From contig DJJU01000013.1 in assembly GCA_002434305.1 (NCBI GenBank), forward strand, positions 372,001-436,000: a stretch of 64,000 nucleotides of DNA. Reading direction: 5' to 3'. Under the pieces are notes generated by a model, which was not told where the DNA came from, did not search any database, and was given only the letters and a program-made list of their open reading frames with translations. The position numbers were made by a program, and so were the translations under genes. The stretch is from Alicycliphilus sp. UBA6560 (GTDB lineage: Bacteria > Pseudomonadota > Gammaproteobacteria > Burkholderiales > Burkholderiaceae_C). This document shows positions 24,304 through 32,706 of this stretch, in pieces (positions within the stretch are counted from its first letter, which is position 1; each line of letters opens with the position of its first letter).

Positions 24304-24337
24304 CCCGTTCCGCATCCGCCGGCCAGGCGGAACGGGC
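24303..24337 (+). terminator. Hairpin after barstar (possible terminator)
   Basis: A perfect 11-bp stem GCCCGTTCCGC / GCGGAACGGGC with a 13-nt loop starts at the stop codon. There is no T-run, so it may act in mRNA stability or Rho-assisted ending rather than as a classical terminator. Confidence 0.5.
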
Positions 24338-24671
24338 CAGCGAGACGCCCAGCAGCGTCACGCAACAGGCCATGAGCATCGAGATCCCCCTGGAAGGCGG
24401 CGACATGCCGCTGGACGTCACGCCGCTGGCGCTGCGCATGAGCAGCCCCTTCAACGCCAGCTACTGGCTGGCTGCAGCGTAGATCGGAACATCCCCCTGA
24501 GGGGCTTCGCCGCTTCCCCCTTCTCTCGAATGGCTGCGCCATTCGGGAAGGGGGACGACGCTGGTGGACCGGCGGAGCCGGATCCACGGCGTCTGCTGGT
24601 TTGGCGAGGTCGGGTGGTGAATGTCGATTCAAAATCGACTCTAGCGCTTATGGGGTAAGCGCTGGTAGCTC
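24338..24671. other. Intergenic stretch without a confident gene
   Basis: 24338-24482 could encode short peptides on either strand, one of them hydrophobic on the minus strand (GISMLMACCVTLLGVSLA), perhaps debris of a membrane-protein gene, but I recognise nothing. A family 2 repeat (24490-24590) and a family 1 repeat (24630-24680) fill the rest. Confidence 0.5.
24490..24590 (+). repeat. Family 2 dispersed repeat
   Basis: CCCCCTGAGGGGCTTCGCCG, CTTCCCCCTTCTCTCGAATG, then ATTCGGGAAGGGGGACGACG and CGGCGGAGCCGGATCCACGG. It contains several nested palindromes. Confidence 0.85.
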
Positions 24672-24680
24672 TTATTTTGG
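24630..24680 (-). repeat. Family 1 dispersed repeat
   Basis: CTAGCGCTTATGGGGTAAGC then GCTGGTAGCTCTTATTTT. It supplies the stop codon region of rsmA (24672). Confidence 0.8.
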
Positions 24681-25493
24681 GAGCAAAGCTTGCGCCAGTG
24701 CCACGTATTCGTGGACGGGCACTTCCTCGGCGCGGCGCTGCATGTCGAAGCTGCCGGTGTAGCCGCGGGCCTGCAGCCAGGGAGCGAGGGCGTGGCGCAG
24801 CAGTTTGCGGCGCTGGCTGAAGGCGACCTGCACCAGCTCGGACAGCAGGGTCACGTCCACCGCCGGGGGCTGGGCCAGGGGCTCCATGCGCACCACGGCG
24901 CTGTCCACCCGCGGGGGCGGATCGAAGGCCTCGGGCGGCACGAACAGCACGTCCTCCATGGCATAGCGCCACTGCAGCATGACCGACAGGCGGCCATAGG
25001 CGGCCGTGGCGGGCGCGGCCACCATGCGGTCGATGACCTCCTTTTGCAGCATGAAGTGCTGGTCCTCGATGGCCTCCACGTGCCCCAGCAGGTGGAACAG
25101 GATGGGCGTGGAGATGTTGTAGGGCAGGTTGCCCACCACTCTCAATTTCGGAGCGCCCAGCGCTTGCGCCACTTGGGCAAAGTCCACTTTCAGCACATCG
25201 GATTCGATGACCTGCAGCTGGGGGTGCTGGCGCAAGCGCGCCGCCAGGTCGCGATCCAGCTCGATCACCGTGAGCCGGCCCAGGCGCTCCACCAGCGGCT
25301 GCGTCAGCGCCGCCAGGCCGGGGCCGATCTCCACCATCGGCTGCCCCGGGCGCGGGCCGATGGCGCGCACGATGGCGTCGATGATCCCGGCGTCGGACAG
25401 GAAGTGCTGGCCGAAGCGCTTGCGCGCGACGTGGGGGCGGCTGGCGGCGGACACGGGCTTGCTGTTGCTGGGGCTGCTACTGCGGGCCATCAA
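24672..25493 (-). CDS. rsmA: 16S rRNA (adenine1518-N6/adenine1519-N6)-dimethyltransferase RsmA (KsgA)
   Basis: 273 aa. It dimethylates two adjacent adenosines in the 3' terminal helix of 16S rRNA during small-subunit assembly. Visible marks: KRFGQHFLSDAGIIDAIV at the start of the domain, SAM motif I VEIGPGLAALTQPL, acidic motif II VIELDRDLA, and the catalytic VVGNLPYNIS. The C-terminal RNA-contacting part has AFSQRRKLLRHALAPWL. Two consecutive ATGs occur (25493 and 25490); the second overlaps the surA stop as ATGA. Last gene of lptD-surA-rsmA, a conserved order in betaproteobacteria. Confidence 0.95.
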   Translation of the reverse strand: MMARSSSPSNSKPVSAASRPHVARKRFGQHFLSDAGIIDAIVRAIGPRPGQPMVEIGPGLAALTQPLVERLGRLTVIELDRDLAARLRQHPQLQVIESDVLKVDFAQVAQALGAPKLRVVGNLPYNISTPILFHLLGHVEAIEDQHFMLQKEVIDRMVAAPATAAYGRLSVMLQWRYAMEDVLFVPPEAFDPPPRVDSAVVRMEPLAQPPAVDVTLLSELVQVAFSQRRKLLRHALAPWLQARGYTGSFDMQRRAEEVPVHEYVALAQALLPK

Positions 25494-26866
25494 AGCGTGG
25501 GTGGCTCGCGGTATTCCACGTAGGCACGGGCGCGCGCCTCCTGCAGCCAGTTGGCAAAGGCCTCGTCGAGCTTTTTCTCGCGCACTGCGTCGCGCACCAT
25601 GTCGCGCTGCTCGCGCTGGGTCAGCTTGGCCTCGCGCCGCTCCAGCAGCTGGATCAGGTGCACGCCGAAGCGCGAGACCACCGGCTGGCTGATCTCGCCG
25701 GGCGACAGGCTGTTCAGCACTTCCTCGAACTCGGGCACATAGCGTCCGGGCGAGGCCCAGCCCAGGTCGCCGCCATTCTTGGCGCTGCCGTCCTGCGAAT
25801 ACTCGCGCGCCAGCTCGGCGAAGTCGGCGCGGCCGCTGGCCACGCGGTCGCGCAGCTCCTCCAGCCGCTCGGCCGCCTGGCGCTCGGTCAGGCCCGGCTG
25901 CAGCCGCAGCAGGATGTGGCGCGCGTGGTTCTGCACCACCATGGCCGGCACGGCGCCGGCGCGGCTGCGCTCCAGCACCTTCAGGATGTGGAAACCCGCG
26001 GCCGAGCGCACCGGCCCCGCCGTGCCGCCCACGGCCGTGCCCTGGGTGGCGCTCACGAACAGCTCGGGGTAGCGGTCGGCCGGGCGCAGGCCCAGCGCGC
26101 CGCCCTGGCTGCCCTCGGGGGCATCGGAATACTGGCGCGCCAGCGCGGCGAAGTCGCCGCCGGCCTGTAGCTGCTCGGCGACCTGGCGGGCGCGCTTTTC
26201 GCGCTCCGCGGCCTGGACGGGGGAGGCGTCCTCGGGCACCCGGATCAGGATGTGTCCCAGGTTCAGCGCGGTCGCGGCCGGGCCGGCGGCCTGCTGCTGC
26301 TGCTCGCGCAGGTACTGGTCCACGTCCAGCTCGCTCACGCGCACGCGCGACTCCACGTCGCGCTCGCGCACACGCAGGGCCAGCAGCTGGCTGCGCAGCT
26401 CTTCGCGAAAGCGCTCGCGGCTGATGCCGTCGGCGGCCAGGCGGCGGTACATCTCGTCGGTGCTGACACTGTTTTGCCGCGCCACGTTCTCGGCCGCCTG
26501 GTCGACGGCCCAGTCGTCCACCTTGATGCCGCTGTCGCGGGCCAGCTGCACCTGTACCTTCTCCATGATCAGACGCTCCAGCACCTCCTTGGCCATGGCG
26601 CCCGGCGGCGGCAGGGCCTGGCCGGCCATCTGCTGGGCCACGCGCTCGGCGCGCTGGCGCACCTCGTTGTTGGTGATGGGTTCGGAGTTGACGACGGCCA
26701 CGATGTAGTCGGCGGCGCGTACGCCGCCGGCAGGCGCACTGCCCACCGGCAGGGTGCCCGTGCCGGAGGGCAGGCGCAGGCCCTGCGCCTGTGCGGGCAC
26801 GCTGGCCAGCGTTGCTGCGAGGGCCGACAGGCAGGCCAGGCCCAGGGACAAAGCGCGGTGTTTCAT
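25490..26866 (-). CDS. surA: Periplasmic chaperone/peptidyl-prolyl isomerase SurA
   Basis: 458 aa. A signal peptide (about 1-27, ending in AQA) leads to the SurA N-domain (ADYIVAVVNSEPITNNEVRQ, EVLERLIMEKVQVQLARDSG), then two parvulin domains: LGHILIRVPEDASPVQAAER (about 200-300) and HARHILLRLQPGLTERQAAE (about 310-415), and a short C-terminal helix. It escorts outer-membrane beta-barrel proteins, LptD among them, to the BAM machine, which fits its position directly downstream of lptD (69 bp). It overlaps rsmA by 4 bp. Confidence 0.95.
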   Translation of the reverse strand: MKHRALSLGLACLSALAATLASVPAQAQGLRLPSGTGTLPVGSAPAGGVRAADYIVAVVNSEPITNNEVRQRAERVAQQMAGQALPPPGAMAKEVLERLIMEKVQVQLARDSGIKVDDWAVDQAAENVARQNSVSTDEMYRRLAADGISRERFREELRSQLLALRVRERDVESRVRVSELDVDQYLREQQQQAAGPAATALNLGHILIRVPEDASPVQAAEREKRARQVAEQLQAGGDFAALARQYSDAPEGSQGGALGLRPADRYPELFVSATQGTAVGGTAGPVRSAAGFHILKVLERSRAGAVPAMVVQNHARHILLRLQPGLTERQAAERLEELRDRVASGRADFAELAREYSQDGSAKNGGDLGWASPGRYVPEFEEVLNSLSPGEISQPVVSRFGVHLIQLLERREAKLTQREQRDMVRDAVREKKLDEAFANWLQEARARAYVEYREPPTL

Positions 26867-26935
26867 GGCGGAGTCAGGGTGCGTTCTGGAAAGGGGCGCC
26901 GGCTGAAAGGAAAAAGGGGCGCCGGCAGGCAGCCG

Positions 26936-29347
26936 TCAATCGTACTGGGTGAAGCGGCTGGGCTGGGTGACGTTTTCGCGCAGGTACTGGTAGCGCGGCA
27001 CGTGCTGGCGCAGGGAGGCCAGCGGGTTGGCGCCCAGCGACAGGCGCGACAGGCCGATGAACTCCAGCTGGAACATGATGCGCGTGCTGGAGGAGGTGAC
27101 GCTGCGCTGCAGCCGCTCCAGCACCACGCGGCCGATCCAGCAGCAGCTTTCGTATTCGAGGCCGACCACGGTGTCCACCAGCTTGCGGTCCTGCAGGCTG
27201 TAGTTGAGCCGGCCCACGCTGTACCAGCGCCCGGCGTCCTGGCTGGGCGCGCTGCGGCGGTCGCCCCACAGGTCGTTCAGCGGCCACTGCCAGCCCACGT
27301 CCAGCTGCTTGCTGGGCTCGGTGATCAGGTCGGTCACCTTCTGCGCGCGGTAGGCGGCGCTCACGGTGCGGTAGGCGCCGGGCGAGTAGCGCGCGCCCAC
27401 GGTGGTGCGCATGGAGCGCCCGTCCTTGGGGTTGTACTGCACGGTGCTGTCCAGGCTCCACTGCGGCGTCCAGTTGATGCCTGCGCCCAGCAGCACGTCC
27501 GACAGCCGATCGGTGGCGGGCGTGCCGCCGGGCATGGTCACCCGCTGGTCGGAAAAGCGCAGGCGCTGGGCCAGCCCGAAGCGCGCCGCTTCGGCGCCGC
27601 TGTCCGGGTCCAGCAGCCGGGTGGTCACGCCCAGCGTCAGCAGGTTGTTGTCGGCCAGGCGGTCGTTGCCGCCGAAGGCGTTCTCCGTGTAGATGGAGGC
27701 GAAGTTGAAGTCCGTGGCCGCCGTGTCGTACACCGGCAGCAGGCTCTGGTCGCGGTAGGGTGTGTAGGTGTAGAAGGCGCGCGGCTCCAGCGTCTGCAGA
27801 AAGCCGCGGCCGAAGAAACTGGCGTCGCGTTCGAACACCAGGCCGCTGTCCAGGCTGAACGTGGGCAGGGTGCGCGTGGCCGAGCGCTGGCCGTTGGCCA
27901 GGGGCGCGTCGAACTCGTAGCTGGTGGCGTGCAACTGCAGCTTCGGGGTGATGAAGCCGGCCGGCGCCAGGAAGGGGCGGCTGACCTGCGCCAGCGCGTA
28001 GCTGCGGCGCGCGTTGGGTTGGGCGTAGAAGCGCCGGTCGGCCGAGAAGTGCGTGTAGTCGGCCTCCACGCTGGCGTCCAAGCCGGCGGGCAACTGGTTG
28101 GGGGCGTAGCGCCAGTGCAGCTGGGGCAGGCGGTCGTACGGTGGGGCGATGGGCGCGAACGGGTCCTGCAGGGTCTGCCACTTCAGGGTGCGCAGCGTCA
28201 CGCTGTGGTCGCCCCGGCCCCAGTTCAGGCTGGCGTCGCCGGGCAGCAGGCGCTCTGCCAGCTGCGTCTGCGTGCCGCCGAAGCCGCTGCCGCGCTGGGT
28301 GAAGTCGCGCCAGTAGTCGTCGTCGCTCACGCGGCGGATGTTCAGCGACAGGCCCACGCCGCCCACGGGGGTATCGAACACGCCGTTGTGCTGGCTGCGC
28401 CAGGCCCAGCGGTCGCGGTCGCGCAGGCGGTCGCCGGGCATGTACTGCGCGCCCAGCTCGCCGCTGTAGGTGGGTTCCAGGTAGCGGAACTCGCCGGCCA
28501 GCGACACGCCGCGGCGCGTCATCAGCATCGGGGTGATGGTGGCGTCGCGGTTGGGCGCGATGTTCCAGTAGTAGGGCTGGGCGTATTCCACACCGCTCAC
28601 GGTGTCCAGGCCTACGGTGGGCGGCAGCAGGCCGGACTTGCGCTTGTCCGACAGCGGGAAGGTGATGGAGGGCACGGGCAGGATGGGCACGCCCTTGAAC
28701 TCCAGCACGCCGCCCTCGGCGCGGCCCACTTCCTCGGCCTGGTCCAGCTCGATGCGGCGCGCGCGCAGCACCCAGTCGGGCTGCCAGCTGGCCTCGTCGG
28801 TGCGCTCGCAGGTGGTGTAGGTGGCCTCGTGCACCACGGAGTGGTCGCGGTCGATGAAGTCCACGCGCGAGGCCTCGCCGTGCGCGCCGTTGGCCAGGAA
28901 GCGGTAGCTGGCCTCGTTGAAGAAGCCGTGGAAGGCGTCCACCTCCATGTCCAGCAGCGAGCCTGCATAGCGGTTGCCGGCGCGGTTGATGCGCACGTTG
29001 CCGCTGGCGCGGGCCCGGTCGGCTGGCACGTCGTAGTGCATGCGGTCGGCATGGATGATGGTGTCGCCGCGGCGCAGCTCGGCGTTGCCCTCGATGGTGG
29101 CCTCGATGTCGGGCTGGCCCGACAGCTGGTCGCCGCGCACGAAGACCGGCTGCTGCGCGCGCACGAGGGGCGGCAGCTCCTCCTGCAGTGCGGGGCTGGA
29201 CTGCAGCGGCGGGGCTGGCTCCTGCTGGGCCAGGGCGCCCAGCGGCGCGCCGCACAGCACCAGCGCCGCCAGCCGCGCAAGCGCGTGGCGCGCCGGCAGG
29301 CAGGGTGGAGACGAGGGCGGGGAAGGACGCGGGCGGTGGAGCAGCAC
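26936..29347 (-). CDS. lptD: LPS-assembly outer-membrane protein LptD
   Basis: 803 aa. It forms, with LptE, the outer-membrane translocon that places LPS on the cell surface. A signal peptide (about 1-40, ending PLGALAQ) is followed by the OstA/LptA-like beta-jellyroll (about 65-180; FVRGDQLSGQPDIEATIEGN, GNVRINRAGNRYAG) and a long C-terminal beta-barrel with many alternating aromatic strands, ending in the conserved SRFTQYD region. A CERTDE cysteine and the CC pair of YESCCWIG could form the inter-domain disulfides that LptD needs. It heads the lptD-surA-rsmA operon and is divergent from amgK with a 50-bp gap. Confidence 0.95.
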   Translation of the reverse strand: MLLHRPRPSPPSSPPCLPARHALARLAALVLCGAPLGALAQQEPAPPLQSSPALQEELPPLVRAQQPVFVRGDQLSGQPDIEATIEGNAELRRGDTIIHADRMHYDVPADRARASGNVRINRAGNRYAGSLLDMEVDAFHGFFNEASYRFLANGAHGEASRVDFIDRDHSVVHEATYTTCERTDEASWQPDWVLRARRIELDQAEEVGRAEGGVLEFKGVPILPVPSITFPLSDKRKSGLLPPTVGLDTVSGVEYAQPYYWNIAPNRDATITPMLMTRRGVSLAGEFRYLEPTYSGELGAQYMPGDRLRDRDRWAWRSQHNGVFDTPVGGVGLSLNIRRVSDDDYWRDFTQRGSGFGGTQTQLAERLLPGDASLNWGRGDHSVTLRTLKWQTLQDPFAPIAPPYDRLPQLHWRYAPNQLPAGLDASVEADYTHFSADRRFYAQPNARRSYALAQVSRPFLAPAGFITPKLQLHATSYEFDAPLANGQRSATRTLPTFSLDSGLVFERDASFFGRGFLQTLEPRAFYTYTPYRDQSLLPVYDTAATDFNFASIYTENAFGGNDRLADNNLLTLGVTTRLLDPDSGAEAARFGLAQRLRFSDQRVTMPGGTPATDRLSDVLLGAGINWTPQWSLDSTVQYNPKDGRSMRTTVGARYSPGAYRTVSAAYRAQKVTDLITEPSKQLDVGWQWPLNDLWGDRRSAPSQDAGRWYSVGRLNYSLQDRKLVDTVVGLEYESCCWIGRVVLERLQRSVTSSSTRIMFQLEFIGLSRLSLGANPLASLRQHVPRYQYLRENVTQPSRFTQYD

Positions 29348-29397
29348 AGGCAGCAGCGGCGAAGCGGGCGGAGGCGGGTTCTAAAATTCGATTATCC

Positions 29398-30522
29398 ATG
29401 AGCGACTTGCCCGACTCCTCCACCGCCCCGGCCGCAGCGCCGCCGCCCGCCCGTGCCGGCGTGACCTGGGACGACCCTGCGCGCCAGCAGGCCTTCACCG
29501 TCTGGCTGGGCGCCATGGCCGCGGCCTACCAGCTGCAGCCGGACAGCCTGCGCCCGGCCTCCAGCGACGCGAGCTTTCGCCGCTACCTGCGCGTGGACGG
29601 CCCGGGCGGCGCCACCTTCATCGTCATGGACGCCCCGCCGCAGCGCGAGGACTGCCGCCCCTTCGTGCACGTGCAGGCGCTGATGCAGCAGGCCGGCCTG
29701 GCCGTGCCGCGCATCCTGGCGTGGGACGAGGCGCAGGGCTTCATGCTGCTGACCGACGTGGGCCGCCAGACGGTGATCGAGCTGTTGCGCGAGGACGACC
29801 TCCAGGCCGCCCACGCCTGGTACCTGCAGGCCGTGGACGTGCTGCTGGACTGGCAGCGCGCCACGCAGGCTGGCGTGCTGCCTCCTTATGACGAGGCATT
29901 GCTGCACCGCGAGTTGCAGCTGTTTCCGGATTGGTACATCGCGCGCCACCGCGGCGTGGCCCTGAGCGACGCCCAGCAGGCCGTGCTCGCGCGCACCTTC
30001 AACGCCATCGTGGCGCACAACCTGGCCGCGCCGCGGGTCTTCGTGCACCGCGACTTCATGATGCGCAACCTGATGGCCGGCCCGGACGGCCGCCTGGCGG
30101 TGCTGGACTTCCAGGACGCGGTGCTGGGCCCCGTCACCTACGACATTGCCAGCCTGCTGCGCGACGCCTTCATCAGCTGGGACGAAGAGTTCGTCATCGA
30201 CATCACCGTGCGCTACTGGGAAAAGGCGCGCCGCGCCGGCATCCTGGGCGCGGCCAGCAGCAGCGGCTTCGGCCAGGATTTCGGCGAGTTCTACCGCGCC
30301 GTGGACTGGATGGCGCTGCAGCGCCACCTGAAGGTGGCCGGCATCTTCGCGCGCCTGACGCTGCGCGACGGCAAGCCGCGCTACCTGGCGGATGCGCCGC
30401 GCTTCATCCGCTACATCCGCCAGACCGCCGGGCGCTACCGCGAGCTGTCGCCGCTCTTGCGCCTGGTCGACGAGATCGAGGGCACGCAGGCCGCCACGGG
30501 CTACGCCTTCGGGCGCGTCTGA
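29398..30522 (+). CDS. amgK: AmgK-type sugar kinase (N-acetylmuramate/N-acetylglucosamine 1-kinase; aminoglycoside phosphotransferase fold)
   Basis: 374 aa. It belongs to the APH/choline-kinase fold: the N-lobe has LRPASSDASFRRYLRVDG, the catalytic loop is VFVHRDFMMRNLMAG (HxDxxxxN) and the metal-binding segment is LAVLDFQDAVLGPVTYDIAS. In Pseudomonas and relatives this family (AmgK) phosphorylates the anomeric position of MurNAc in peptidoglycan recycling, with MurU as partner. Being divergent from lptD is the usual position. murU does not follow here, so it should lie elsewhere. The start ATG lies 50 bp from lptD; TAAAAT at 29382-29387 may be its -10, which would give a very short leader. 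Confidence 0.85.
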   Translation: MSDLPDSSTAPAAAPPPARAGVTWDDPARQQAFTVWLGAMAAAYQLQPDSLRPASSDASFRRYLRVDGPGGATFIVMDAPPQREDCRPFVHVQALMQQAGLAVPRILAWDEAQGFMLLTDVGRQTVIELLREDDLQAAHAWYLQAVDVLLDWQRATQAGVLPPYDEALLHRELQLFPDWYIARHRGVALSDAQQAVLARTFNAIVAHNLAAPRVFVHRDFMMRNLMAGPDGRLAVLDFQDAVLGPVTYDIASLLRDAFISWDEEFVIDITVRYWEKARRAGILGAASSSGFGQDFGEFYRAVDWMALQRHLKVAGIFARLTLRDGKPRYLADAPRFIRYIRQTAGRYRELSPLLRLVDEIEGTQAATGYAFGRV

Positions 30523-30523
30523 G

Positions 30524-30595
30524 TCTGACTATCTAAGCCAAATCGGCCTCCAGCGCTTGCCAGTCAAGCGCTGGTAGCTATTGTTTCAAGAGCAA
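30524..30595 (+). repeat. Family 1 dispersed repeat, directly upstream of rsmE
   Basis: GCCTCCAGCGCTTGCCAGTC, then AAGCGCTGGTAGCTATTG. It runs from the amgK stop up to the base before the rsmE ATG, so it provides the rsmE ribosome-binding region (CAAGAGC). Confidence 0.85.
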
Positions 30596-31309
30596 ATGCC
30601 ACGTTTTCACTGCCCCCTGCCCCTGGCCGCCGGCGCGCGGATCGCGCTGCCGCCCACGGCCGCGCGCCATGTGCAGGTGCTGCGCCTGCAGCCGGGCGAC
30701 GCGCTCACGCTGTTCAACGGCGAGGGCGGCGAATGGAGTGCCACGGTGGCGCGCATGGGCCGCTCCGACGTCGAGGTGACCGTGGGAGCGCACGCGGCCG
30801 TTGAGCGCGAGGCCGCGCGCGCCGTGCACCTGGCCGTGGGCATGCCGGCCAACGAGCGTATGGACTGGCTGGTGGAAAAGGCCACCGAGCTGGGCGCCGC
30901 CAGCATCCAGCCCATCGCCGCGGCGCGCAGCGTGCTCAAGCTCTCCGGCGAGCGTGCCGCCAAGCGCCAGCAGCACTGGCAGGCGATCGCCGTGGCTGCC
31001 TGCGAGCAGTGCGGGCGTAACCGCGTGCCGCCCGTGGCCGCGCCCCTGGCCCTGGCCGACTGGCTGCGCCGGGGCGGCGCCGAGGGCACGCGCCTGCTGC
31101 TGTCGCTGCGCGATGGCAGCCGCCCGCTGCGACAGGCTGCCGGCGACGCCGGCCCCGTGTGGGTGCTGCACGGCCCCGAGGGCGGCCTGACGGAGCAGGA
31201 AGAAGAGGCCGCCCTGGCCCGCGGTTTCGCCCCCGCCAGCCTGGGTGCGCGCGTGCTGCGGGCCGAGACCGCTTCGGTCGCCGCGCTGGCCGTGCTGGGG
31301 CTGGCCTGA
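30596..31309 (+). CDS. rsmE: 16S rRNA (uracil1498-N3)-methyltransferase RsmE
   Basis: 237 aa SPOUT methyltransferase. The N-terminal PUA-like part has MPRFHCPLPL and LPPTAARHVQVLRLQPGD; the SPOUT knot has ERMDWLVEKATELGAASIQP, CEQCGRNRVPPV, VLHGPEGGLTEQEEEAALAR and LGARVLRAETASVAALAVLG. It methylates U1498 of 16S rRNA. The ATG at 30596 follows a repeat-borne AAGAG; a TTG at 30581 would only add repeat sequence. Its stop overlaps the start of the following kleisin-like gene (TGATG), so translation of the SMC operon is probably coupled to it. Confidence 0.94.
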   Translation: MPRFHCPLPLAAGARIALPPTAARHVQVLRLQPGDALTLFNGEGGEWSATVARMGRSDVEVTVGAHAAVEREAARAVHLAVGMPANERMDWLVEKATELGAASIQPIAAARSVLKLSGERAAKRQQHWQAIAVAACEQCGRNRVPPVAAPLALADWLRRGGAEGTRLLLSLRDGSRPLRQAAGDAGPVWVLHGPEGGLTEQEEEAALARGFAPASLGARVLRAETASVAALAVLGLA

Positions 31310-32706
31310 TGCCCCTGGACGTTGAGCTGGACGAGGGCGCGGACCTGGGGGCCGGCCTGGGCGCCGTGGCCGATTTCTTCCGTGACGGCTACCTCTTCGG
31401 TGACGCCGCCGCCGACGCACCGCTGCTCGGGCGCATCACACGCCAGCAGGCGCTGACCCAGGCATTGAGCGGCCTGTTCCACGGCCCGGCGGCGCTGGTG
31501 CAGCTGCGCGTGTGGGTGTTCCTGCAGCTGGCCTCGCAGGGCGACGCGCAGTGGCCGCGCGAGCGCGTCGACGAGCTGTTCGCCGCCCTGCGCCCCGAAG
31601 CGCTGGACACCGTGCTCAAGCGCCTGCGCGACGTGGCCCTGCTGGCCTGGGACGAGACCCAGCGCACCTACGCCCTGCCGCCCCTGGCCCAGCGCGTGGC
31701 GGGCCTGCTGGCGCCCCTGGCCGCCGAGACGGCCGAGGAGGGTGACGCCGATGGCGGCGAGCTGGCCGCGCTGCTGGGCCAGGTGGTCGGCGCCAACCAG
31801 CTGGGCAGCGTGGACGCCGCCCAGGTGCAGCTGCTGCACGCCCAGCTAGCGCGGATGCACGGCGAGTTCGCCGATGCCATCGCCAGCGGCTCCGAGTTCC
31901 GCCTGCGCGAGGCGCGCAAGCGCTACGACCGCGCCGCCGTGCTCATCGACCGCGCGTCGGACGCCATCAGCGCCCTCATCGGCAACGCCCAGGGCCACCT
32001 GCTGCTGGAGCGCGCCGCGCGCGGCCTGGGCCAGGCCCAGTCGCGCCTGCTGGCCATGGCCAGCCAGTTCAACCGCGCGCTGCAGCAGGTGGACCGCCAG
32101 CGCGTCACCCTGGGCACCACCGGCCTGACCAGCACCGACGTCAGGCGCTGGCTGCAGGCCGCGCCCCAGCTGCCGCGCCTGCTGGACGGCGCCCTGGCCC
32201 AGCCCACGCAGCTGGCGACCCTGGCGCCGCACGAACTGCTGGACGTGGTCGAGGCCGAGTTCGAGCGCGACCGGCCCCAGGCCAACCAGGCCGAGGCGCT
32301 GCCCAGCGCCCAGGCCGCGCCCGCCGGCCAGCTCAGCGCCGTGGCCCTGCCGCGCGAGCTGGGCGACCTGAATGCACTGCTGGCCGCATGGGCCGGCGAT
32401 CTTGCCAACAACGACGCTGGCGCCGACGCCCGCAGCGCCGCCGACGCCCTGCTGGGCCCGCGCCCGGCCGCCACGCGCTACGCCCAGCTGGCCTACAAGG
32501 CCCAGCTGCTGCCCCTGCTGGGCGACCCGCAGGCCGCCGTGCTGCCGGGGCTGACCGGCGAACTGGCGCGCCAGCCGTGGCGCATCGAATGGCAGGCCGA
32601 GGCCCAGGCGCTGGGGCACGACCAGGTCGAGCTGCTCAGCCGCGGCCGGCTGGTGCCGGCGACCAACGACAGCCCCCCGCGCGCAGAGGAATTGAACAAT
32701 GGATGA
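31309..32706 (+). CDS. MksF/MukF-like kleisin candidate of an SMC complex
   Basis: 465 aa; not a family I recognise by strong motifs. It is mostly helical, with a winged-helix-like N-terminus (ITRQQALTQALSGLFHGPAA, LFAALRPEALDTVLKRLRDV) and a long central helical region (LLHAQLARMHGEFADAIASG, RLREARKRYDRAAVLIDRAS, QSRLLAMASQFNRALQQVDR) like the kleisin partners MukF, MksF and JetA. It begins at the rsmE stop (TGATG) and overlaps the next gene by 8 bp. The order kleisin, small winged-helix protein, SMC ATPase is that of MksFEB and Wadjet JetABC operons. By position and shape I infer the kleisin subunit. Confidence 0.6.
   Translation: MPLDVELDEGADLGAGLGAVADFFRDGYLFGDAAADAPLLGRITRQQALTQALSGLFHGPAALVQLRVWVFLQLASQGDAQWPRERVDELFAALRPEALDTVLKRLRDVALLAWDETQRTYALPPLAQRVAGLLAPLAAETAEEGDADGGELAALLGQVVGANQLGSVDAAQVQLLHAQLARMHGEFADAIASGSEFRLREARKRYDRAAVLIDRASDAISALIGNAQGHLLLERAARGLGQAQSRLLAMASQFNRALQQVDRQRVTLGTTGLTSTDVRRWLQAAPQLPRLLDGALAQPTQLATLAPHELLDVVEAEFERDRPQANQAEALPSAQAAPAGQLSAVALPRELGDLNALLAAWAGDLANNDAGADARSAADALLGPRPAATRYAQLAYKAQLLPLLGDPQAAVLPGLTGELARQPWRIEWQAEAQALGHDQVELLSRGRLVPATNDSPPRAEELNNG

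Noticed and set aside
24362..24481. Short plus-strand gene before the family 2 repeat
   Set aside because: 39 codons, no recognisable motif and no good ribosome-binding site; a hydrophobic minus-strand peptide in the same place is equally unsupported.
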